Below are positions 48,741 through 64,000 of a stretch of 64,000 nucleotides of DNA, one piece after another; within the stretch, counting starts at the first letter, position 1, and the number at the start of each line of letters is the position of its first letter. Under the pieces are notes generated by a model that saw nothing but the letters and a program-made list of their open reading frames with translations, was not told where the DNA came from and made no database searches. Both the position numbers and the translations under genes were made by a program. The DNA comes from Hyperoplus lanceolatus (taxonomy: Eukaryota > Chordata > Actinopteri > Uranoscopiformes > Ammodytidae). The stretch lies in NCBI GenBank assembly GCA_026929865.2, contig CM049408.1, positions 19,542,501-19,606,500 on the forward strand, read 5' to 3'.

Positions 48741-49508
48741 AAACGGTATCAAAAGCCGCTTTATTTAACCATGATATAGTTTTTTTACAGTATACAAGTT
48801 CAATACATACCTATTCCTTTATGCTTTATCTTGCACTATTTTTCTTGGTCAGTGTGCATTCATCACAGAAAATCACTTTTTGCTAGCGTTGAATGTCTGG
48901 CTGTTGTGTGTTTGTGTGTGTGGTGGGTATAATATACTTGTGTGCATGTGGATGCAGTCTGACACAGGAGCCTCACAGGAATCCCATAACCAGAGTCCCT
49001 GAGTGGCTCATTTGTGCACCGTGGAATATTGTGAAATACTAGGCATATTTTATGATTCAACCTTCAGCCAACTCCCTCTCTTTCTCCCAAGCGTCTGGGT
49101 TTATTTGTGAAACTAAGCCAGGCTGGCCGTCCACCATCCACCCCACCCCACCCCCCCCCCCATTACTCTGTCCTCTCCCCTCTTTCACTCTTCGTCAGAA
49201 TATTTAAACGTTTGCATTTGAAACATACGGATTTAGCTGAGGGATTCGATTGTGAACTTGAGGCCCTGGGATGGTTTCTCACCCCTGTGAGAAGTATAGG
49301 TTTTATTTATATGAACATTTGTATATACCCTCATTTGTGGCCTTGGCAAACCAGCGTACCACATACAGTGTTGTGTTATGACTGCCTGGGCAAACAAGGG
49401 TACTAGTAGAGCTCAGAGATGCCTGGGGCAAAGAGAGACTCTCGCCCACCCACTTGGACAAAACCCTGCTGTAGTTCTCTACAGCAGGGTTTTTTCTAGT
49501 TCGACCTT

Positions 49509-49597
<89 letters not shown>
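49509..49597. repeat. (CT)n then (GT)n microsatellite
   Basis: About 75 bp of CT with one interruption, followed by GTGTGTGTGTG. Confidence 0.95.
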
Positions 49598-49598
<1 letters not shown>

Positions 49599-50284
49599 GA
49601 CTGCACAGAAGAATGCAGTTAAATTAGTGTTTTATCTCTCCTGCCAGCCAGCTGCATCTGGACTCCCGGCCATGCCAAGCATTTGAGACACAATTGACCT
49701 TAAAAGGAAACCATAGCGGCCTATCAATTCTGCTCTGCCAGTCGAGGAATGGCTCGTTCCTGCATGGGCAGGGTCCAGCTTGTGCACAAACAACATAAGG
49801 AAGTGTTTCTGAGCTGAACTTTGAAACTGCCGGGAAATGAGAGCAGCACACTATACCCCTTTTTTTTCTTGGTCTTTTATGGTGAATATTGTGCAGGGCC
49901 GTAGCTTCGGATTTAAAAATACCAGGGTCATGAGTCTCACTCTCACTGCCCACCCCAATTAAGCCCTACCCATTCAAGAAAATAAAAGATCTAGAGACAT
50001 CACCTTTGGCTTCATAAGAGTTGTAACTGCCTTTCCAATACTTTCTGATATTTTTAAACAATTGTCTAAATGATAAAGTTATTGTCAAATTAATACAAAT
50101 GTCTAAAGGCCTATCTAAGTCTAGCCTGTATACTAAATAGTGGCTTTGGCATTGAGAACTAGTCACATTTTCACATTTACCTGCACGGAGGTTCCTTTGA
50201 ACTTTGATATGATGACAAGACAACCAAGGTGTCTTAAGGTATTGCAAGCTGTCACATTACTATTGTTGTATAAATGAAGACTCA

Positions 50285-50444
<160 letters not shown>

Positions 50445-50602
50445 CTCTGCTGTTGTTTGTGGAACAGGGAGGGCTGGATCGCTCTAAGTCATTAGATATT
50501 GAGACAGGTTCTGCAGGTTCACGGCAAAGTTAAAGAGGCGGCGAGAGAACTCCCCATCGTTCTCTTCAGTGTTTCTGCATCTCTCTGTCTCTTTTACCTT
50601 GT

Positions 50603-50607
<5 letters not shown>

Positions 50608-50658
<51 letters not shown>
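50608..50658. repeat. (CT)n microsatellite
   Basis: CT repeat with one CG interruption. Confidence 0.93.
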
Positions 50659-51183
50659 GCATCCTGTTCACTATGTTTGATTTGGGCATTCCTTTCCTCT
50701 CCGAGCAGACAAAACAACCCCAGACCTCTCTGAACTGCAACCCTCAGTGCACATACACAATGTCCCTTCTGCTAATCACACACAGGAAATGGACTCCCAT
50801 GCTAACTAGGCCCGCCTGGCCAGTGGAACCCAGGATGGAGTTTCAGGCCTTGAAATGTTCTCCAGTGGAGGAAATTGAACATGAGCTCTTTCTTCCCCCT
50901 TCTTTCATTCTGCCTGGTTTCCTCTCCTGTTTTACTCGACATGGTTTCTCTGTCTTTTTTCACTTTTTTCCATTGACACTTTTTTTTTCTCTCCATTTTG
51001 CTGTGAAACATAAGCATCCAGACCTAATAGACACAATACAGAGCTTTCTTCTCCTAGAACTTTTGTAGAGGGTTGACTTCTGTTAGAGTGAAGCAATATA
51101 TTAAAAGGTTTGCAATTCAAGTAAGGATCATTGTAAGGTTATGGCCAAAGAACTGTGCCAAATCGGACTCTGCATGTGTGTTA

Positions 51184-51297
<114 letters not shown>

Positions 51298-53519
51298 ACC
51301 AATTCTGAATGTGTTTGAAAAAACTAAGCCTAAGCCTAAGTGCTCGGAAGCCTGCACTGATAACTTATCAACAGCCTTACATTGTGTGATTAAGATAAAA
51401 ATGATGCGATTAAATGTTTATGTAGAACGCAATGCTAGAAACTCAAAGAAAGTTTCTTACCATCCGACAATCCATCAGAGAGGATGCAAATGACTGGACA
51501 ATAACTCTTTTTTAGAATAATAGAATAATGTGATAATATAATGATTTCAATGAGTGTATACATCATAAGCCTTATTTTCATGAAACATGTATGTTTCTAA
51601 AGTGGATACAGAGTGCTGGAAATGACCAATAGAGACCCTGGAAGAAGTGCCTGAGTTCATTCTGCTGAGTAACGTAATGAATGTTCCCCAACCTGACATG
51701 CTGCTGTGTGCGTGAGGGGAAACGAGTGGGAGCAAAGGATGAGAAGGAGACGGCTGTTTTCAGTTTTGGTTGGTTACGGTCTGAATGAATAGCTTCGACC
51801 CCTCCTCACCCACCCCACAACACACATACACACACATGGATACATACAAACACAGACAAACATGTGGTCCCTGATCATTTGGCGTGTCCTGGATTGCGAA
51901 GAATGTGTCCAATCGGACTCGTAAAATAGCATATTGAATATGCACGCAGCAGCGTTAAACATTTGGTTTAGTGCTGTGTGGATGTGTTGTTGTATAGCGT
52001 GAGAATGTCATGTGATTCAGTAAAATGCTGTGGGCCGGTGTCATGCCACTGCCTTCATGAATTGAACATGATGGAGCTGAGTGGGGAGCTGCTTCCTGCA
52101 AAGAAAAGGATGCGTGGGAACAAAACACAAGTGGTGACAGTTGAGAGTGGCAGATGCTACTAAAAGACTGACTCTTTCTGTCCATCACTACTCCCATGAT
52201 CGAAAGTGTCTTTGAGCACATCACTTGTCTCTGCTTTGTCAGTTAGGTTAGTGAGTCTCAAAGTCTGTTTGTTCCTCCTGCTCCTCAAAAGTGAAGATCT
52301 TCTGTTTCTGTAGTCCTTTTGTGGTGGTAAATTAAGGATCTTTGGGTTTTGGTTTAAGGCTGTTGGTTTTACAAAACAATCAATATGACCCAAGGAAGCC
52401 ATAAACATGCAAAACTGACGAGCAGTGTAACCAATGTTATTAGCTTGTTGTTGATGCATGGAGATGTGACATGGTGTAGCTGCATTTTACAGAGTTGCCT
52501 CACATTTTATAGACCAAACTATGAAGCAAATGAAATATTCAGGAGAATAACTGGTAATGAAAATACATCCTACATGATGCTTTGATGCAAGTTTTTTTCC
52601 CCATAATCTTTCTTTCCATTTCCTTGTGGCAGTCAAAGTCCCACTGTAAAGGTGGAGCTTTTATATGTCTCACAGTCGTTATCGGCAGATTGAATTGGCT
52701 CAGTGGTTCCTTCACATTATTCGGAGCACCTCTTGGGACTCCTCGCCTATGTTGGCATAAACAACGAACATGGTGGTTTTATTTGAATGTGTGCTGTATG
52801 TTTCCTGTACCAGAGACGTGTCCTATTGCTGCTTACAGTTAACAGGAATGTTCCCTTTTCTCCTTCAGCAACCCATCCCCACCCCCTTCTTTCATTTCTC
52901 CTCCTCCCCTCTACTTCCCTCTCTCATCCTTTAAATTCAGTCCAGACTCTGGTCTTAAATCTAGATTCTCTGTGCTTAACCAAACATATGGTATGCTACT
53001 GTAGTGGAATGCTCTACGTCTGGGCTGTTGTCTGTGTGTGTCGCGTGTCTGTGTGTGTGTGTGTGTGTAGCCATGCACATGTTTTGAAGCAGATGAGAGC
53101 TGCTAGGATGATGATGATTATGATAATGGTGCGTGTGTGTTTGTGTGTGTACCAGTGCCTCCCCAGAGAAACTGAATAGGGCCTTCTGTTGTCGTGGCCA
53201 ACCACTGCTTGTCTGCTCATGCATGAGTCTATTGCAAAGCCCCCAAAACGCGTCCCATATCTGAGCAGTTAGCTCATTCTTAGCCCCGGTTTGCTTGACT
53301 GCGAACCGTCTCCCCCACAGTGACTGCATTGTCAGCCCAGCCCGCAGGCTCGGGGCCTTGCCAACTGCCAAACACAACAATGCTGAAAGATGGCATGAAT
53401 GTTTGTGTGTGTACGTGTGTTTGTGTTTGTGTGTGTGTATGTGTGTGTCTTGATATTATGGTGATCAGTGATTCCACCTTTGCTAACCTTATGTCCTTCT
53501 TGTGTTTTTTTAACTACAG

Positions 53520-53588
53520 GATGGAGACTTTGGGAAGAAAAGCTTAACATGTGACAGACAACAGGATGCATCTCATCTCATCTCAAAT
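53520..53588 (+). other. Candidate exon of the unidentified plus-strand gene
   Basis: A strong acceptor (tgtttttttaactacag) ends at 53519 and a strong donor (gtaagttc) starts at 53589, enclosing 69 bp. Read from its first base the exon is open for all 23 codons (DGDFGKKSLTCDRQQ...). A start codon in the second frame meets a stop after 8 codons. It may be a second 5' UTR exon, given the non-coding look of the first exon, or a small phase-0 coding exon. Which gene it belongs to is unknown. Confidence 0.45.
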
Positions 53589-54230
53589 GTAAGTTCTTGT
53601 GCTTTAGTTAATGTCTCTTCTGTTACTCCTGTCTGCAAAATTCATCAAACTTAATTTAAATATAGGACCTTGAAATTGTCTTAAATCCACTAATAAGACA
53701 CTTTGAAGTTCCACACCAATGCAGGGTTTGGACAAATGCAGTGAAGTCTATTTTCTTTGCTCAATTGTATTTTATGTCTCTCAAAGGAATAATTAAAGAG
53801 AGTGATATAAGAAGGCTGATGACACGTTCATGAAGGTGTGATAGATATGGAGGAGGAGACGGGAAGTGATTAGGTCAAAAAAGGTGGAAACAGCCGGACC
53901 ACTGTTTACCAGAGTTCAAAAATACGCAGCAGCACCTGTACAGCTTACATGTTGTGTCTTGTTGGGTTAACCCATGCACAAAAATGCAAAAGTTATAATG
54001 ACAGTTTGGGTGTTATTTACTTGCTAACTGTTTATCCTTCCTTATCATTTACAGTGATAGCGACGATTGTCTGGCAACTTTGACGGCATCTTCAATCTGA
54101 AACTGTTGTTTTTGGAGTATTTTTTTTAAAGTTTAGAGATAGCCCAACCAGCTGTTTCCCGGTCCTTCCAGCCTAAAACAAAGTTTGGCATATTGCTAAG
54201 CTTAGCTAATTGCCTCCTCGCTCCTGATGT
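53589..54230. other. Intronic sequence after the candidate exon
   Basis: No gene seen. The last 90 bp include a reversed fragment of the dispersed repeat found at 32850-32945. Confidence 0.45.
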
Positions 54231-54238
54231 GTGCACAG

Positions 54239-54874
54239 TAAGGGTGAAACGATTAAACAAAAAAATCATTTCATAATCTAACCAAATTCCTCGCCGACGA
54301 TTTAAATAATAGTTAGTAATCGATAACGGAGTGATAGGAGTGATCTTCTTGAGCTGAATCTACTATTTCTGATTGTTGCGTTTTTATATTGCACTGCCAG
54401 AATAAAGCCAATAAATAAACGTGTCAATAGAGGTGTGGTATTTTCTATTTTGCATAATTTTCTTGTTTGTACAGAAATTCAAGTTCAAAGTAAAAGAAAA
54501 ACAATCTAATTAAAAGTACAGTAGGCCTATGGTTATTTTAATCCATTAATTAATTTAATTTAAAAGAAAAATACTATAACGTGATAGAAGATTCTGACCA
54601 TACCGCCCAGCCCTAATATGAGCACTTTTTCTGTATTTGTTTTACAGAAAACGTACTTGATTTATTTATTTATTTTTATATCAGCTAATGTCAAATTCAA
54701 ATTTGTAATTATATTTGTCTTTATTGTTAGTGAGCACATGTTTAATACAAGCCTCAAGCTAAATTGAATAGTTTATTAGTAGCATTGAGTAATTAATTGA
54801 TTTATTATCCGATTAATCGTTTCAATAATCGATAGATTAATCGATTATCAAAATAATCGTTAGTTGCGGCCATA
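54239..54874. mobile_element. hAT-type MITE
   Basis: The exact 8-bp duplication GTGCACAG flanks it (54231-54238 and 54875-54882). The ends TAAGGGTGAAACGATTA and TAATCGTTAGTTGCGGCC are imperfect inverted repeats. The right part is full of ATCGATTA-type palindromic motifs. No coding sequence. Confidence 0.87.
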
Positions 54875-54882
54875 GTGCACAG

Positions 54883-60990
<6,108 letters not shown>

Positions 60991-61048
<58 letters not shown>
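60991..61048. repeat. (CA)n microsatellite
   Basis: About 57 bp of perfect CA. Confidence 0.95.
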
Positions 61049-61052
<4 letters not shown>

Positions 61053-63440
61053 TGCAATAACCCCCTACATGCAAATGTGGTCAAGCCATTTTGATTGGAC
61101 TCAGGCCCTTTATTAACTATCGTTTATGAGGCAGAAGAACTGCAAACCCATAAGTTCCAACCTAATGTCAAGTGCAAGAGAAAGGGGATTTTTTTTTCTT
61201 CCCTCTCTCTTTCATGGAGAGAACAAAATGTACTGAAGGCAACGGGCAGGCAGGGAGAGAGTGGCTAAAGCCCTAATGATATGGTGTATGATTGTAACCT
61301 TGGTGTGTGTTTGAGAGAGCTAAAGCAAGCAGAGTGGATTGGACATTCCAAGACAATTTTGGTGTTGTTGGGCCAGGACAAAATGAAGCCCCTCTTCTTT
61401 TCAATTTCTTTGTCCTTCCCTTCCCCTTGCATGCGTCACTGTCTGGCTCTCCTACTGCATTTTTATCTGTCTGTCCTTGCGTGTCAGTCCCCATTTTCTC
61501 TTTTTTAGACGTGAATCACCCGAGGCATGTAACTCAGACTTTCACAAACTCAAACATTCTCATTTAGCAGGCTAGAGATTTTCCACAAGGCGGGGTTGTT
61601 CAGTCAATCCCCAAATTACTCCTACTGTCGGTGTGTTGTATGTCTCAATTAGTAATTAGTTTTCACCACAGGGGCCCTGTCGATAGGACGCGCTTCTTGT
61701 GTTGCCAGTGCTGTCCTGCAATCCATTCTCGATGGTAGGGCATGTTAGCAGCATGCCTTTTCCCAGCACCACAGCTGGTGTTTAAATGCGCTTAACGGCT
61801 CGTATTTTGGGCGGAGGCGGAGCACTTTGGGTGGCTCACGTGGAAAACGATTCAACTTTTTAAGAAAAGCACCGCTCGTCAACTCACTTTCTGGGAATGA
61901 CCTATCAAAATTGAGGAGGAAGTGGGACTAGAAGCCGTTTGTGAACAACAATTGGTCTCGTAGCTACTGACGCGCTTGATGACAACAACTAAAAAGTGCT
62001 TTGTGTGCTGTAGTCTGGTCTTGTTCGAAAGGCTCTCGACATGATTTCCAAAGTACTCTGAGCTGAAAAAAGCACCTCCTTGCTAAACCTGCTTTAGCTA
62101 GTTATCTGCTCATCATCGCATTAACTTTCTGTCTTCAATCACTAAACACAGACCCTTATTGACTTATTTAGAGGCAGAGGTTATCTCAAGCAAACTGTAC
62201 TCACTGTCAGCCTACACTCTTAGTGCTGCCCAACAGTCTCAGTGGTCTTCTTCTTATAACAATGTCAGTAGGAGATAGCAAGAGATCAGTAAGAGAACTT
62301 CCCTTCCAGATTTCAGGAAGTGGAAGGTGCCAGATTCTTACAGTCCTACTGTTGTACTGAGCAGTCAGGGCTCGGCTTTAGCAGCTTTTACTATTCACCT
62401 TAACTTGTGAGCTTTGTAATCGTTTATGTGTACGCTTAGATGATATCCTGTCAATACACTTGGGTCAGATAATCGCAATATTCACAAGTTTTCCCAACAG
62501 TCAGGACAATACAACCTTGGCAAAGACAATCGCAGGAATCTCTTCAGAAAGCAATTACATACTGGAATGTCTTTGACTAAAATCAAGTCTGGATTTCAAA
62601 TTTTCCTGATCCATATGATGCTCATGCCTAAAGAAGGACCAACTGGTCCAATGCTCTCCCTGCTCTGCTCAAAATCAGGCCACTGACTGGCTCTCCGAAG
62701 CCTTCTCTCTGCTCAGAGCATCAGGATCAGCTTAGAGAGCAGACTAAAGCAAAATCTAAGAAACATTCTCATATACTCTCTTAGCCTTGGCCATAGAACC
62801 CAGACAATCTGCTGGTTACGAAAGGGCTTTGGCAGAAGAAGGCATGGGAGAGCCTGTCAGTATCCTGGTTAAGAGCAGACACAAGGCAGAGTGAGACATT
62901 GGCAGTGCCCTGGTTAGTCCGTCATTAGGAATGTGTCTAAAAGGGGTCAGTTTCCCTGCCTCACAGCTCCTCCCCCTCCAGGTTTTCCATAATTATCAAA
63001 CAAGGCACAGAACAGAGGAATGAAAGTATGTGTTCAATTTGAGCTGGGTTCAGAATGTCTGAGCAACTCCCCTCTCCATACTTCCTTCCCTCCATTCCCT
63101 CCCTTCTCTACGTTTTCAAACCCTGCTCCTGGCCAAACAACTATTCGACACCTATTGCTTTTTGTGCAACAGACACATAATAAATTTAGGAGTATTTTCC
63201 AGATCCTTGAGTGTGGAAGATGTGTGCAGATTCTTGTGGAAAATCAAAGGAATACATGAATATTATGGTTTATGCACTGCACACTTATCTATGTGGGTCA
63301 TGGTCCCAAATGGAAGACATTTGTGGTATAATGATATAGTAAACTCTCTATTTCCAATCCCTTGCCTTTCTCTCTGCCGCCTTCTGATTCCCTCCTGCCT
63401 TGTCTCAGATGTAGCTAATGAGGTTTCAGCCCTGCAATAA
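61049..63440. other. Putative intron, part 6
   Basis: No exon is supported. A block at 61655-61860 has mixed, non-repetitive composition (cagcaccacagctggtg, aatgcgcttaacggctcg) and might be a conserved regulatory element. Confidence 0.4.
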
Positions 63441-64000
63441 TAGGCCTTTCACACCAAAATGAACCAAGAGTCAGTTCCAGGCTGGTGCTGGGGTCAGTTC
63501 AAAACTGGTTACAGCCTTATCCCAGTTATGAACCGGTTGGTTTCACATCGACCGGAGACAGCCATGGAGCCGCAAGAGGCAACGTCATGACGTCACTGTA
63601 AACGTGTGTTACGTCGCCCGACGCCGCTGCTCTTCTGGCTAACGCTAAAGCTACCGCTAGCTTTAAGCACAACAACAGCGGCGAATACGTCTTATTTTTA
63701 CACGTGTTAGCTCTCGCTTTGCTTTCTTTACCAAACAGGACCCATACAGCGTATTCTCGCCGGTCAATTTGATCGCTACGTTCGGTAATTATGTTATGTT
63801 TACGTCTCGTAGTAGCGGTGTTTTTAAACATGGCGGGCATGAGGTTTTAGTTGGTCTGGTTGGTCAGGATAATCCCTCCCCCGGCCGCTTGCGCAAGCGG
63901 TTCACTTCAAACCCTGCTCAATCCTGGGGTATGAGTTGAACCGGTTTTTACGGCCCGGAGCAGGCTTTCTGGCGGTGTGAAACCAAAACACTGGCTCTAA
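63441..64000. mobile_element. Second copy of the composite element, cut by window end
   Basis: The left end is ATAGGCCTTTCACACC. From 63582 the sequence matches 29042-29331 and then 29837-29995 almost base for base, without the 505-bp insertion. The right end is outside the window. Confidence 0.8.

Noticed and set aside
49896-50250. Possible hAT element starting CAGGGCCGTAGC
   Set aside because: No matching right end or 8-bp duplication found.

Overview
This window looks like a teleost fish nuclear genome. The evidence is AT-rich non-coding DNA with very long CA/GT, CT and GATA microsatellites, a Tc1-like transposon, several hAT elements with perfect 8-bp target duplications, a tRNA-derived SINE and intron-scale gaps between exons. 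Nothing bacterial or viral was seen. All calls come from reading the sequence; no database search was run.

The protein-coding content I can support firmly is a tandem pair of rhodopsin-class GPCR genes on the minus strand, at 7422-8546 and 27618-28766. Both read as platelet-activating-factor receptor (PTAFR) paralogues. Each has its whole coding sequence in one exon, entered through a splice acceptor 6-7 bases before the start codon. A non-coding first exon can be proposed for the second copy near 31 kb; the matching donor appears lost in the first copy. The two coding regions share long identical blocks (105 and 143 bp), while UTRs, introns and flanks are strongly diverged, which suggests gene conversion.

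Layout. 0-2 kb: end of a TTAA-flanked DNA transposon and a broken retroelement gag-like gene. 2.2-9.2 kb: ptafr copy 1, whose 3' UTR is split by a 2.45-kb TTAA-flanked transposon. 9.19-21.17 kb: a 12-kb LTR retrotransposon in minus orientation with almost identical LTRs, a polypurine tract and a candidate primer-binding site, but no gag/pol. Nested in it are two hAT elements and one TA-flanked element that carries a PHD-finger-like module. 21.2-22.5 kb: a GATA array containing a Tc1-like pseudo-transposon. 23.2-25.3 kb: another hAT element with a nested MITE. 27.2-31.1 kb: ptafr copy 2, with a composite element in its intron. 31-37 kb: non-coding spacer with two weak exon-like segments. 37.3-64 kb: a GC-rich promoter and first exon on the plus strand, followed by what looks like a very large intron. 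That intron holds one good candidate exon at 53520-53588, many microsatellites, a SINE, a TTAA transposon, a hAT MITE and, at the right edge, a second copy of the element found in the ptafr-2 intron. The plus-strand gene could not be identified.

The most interesting structures are the conversion-like pattern between the receptor copies with local divergence in ECL2, ICL3 and the tail; the young coding-less LTR element that already contains nested DNA transposons; and the short TA-flanked element with perfect 25-bp inverted repeats and a PHD-like domain.
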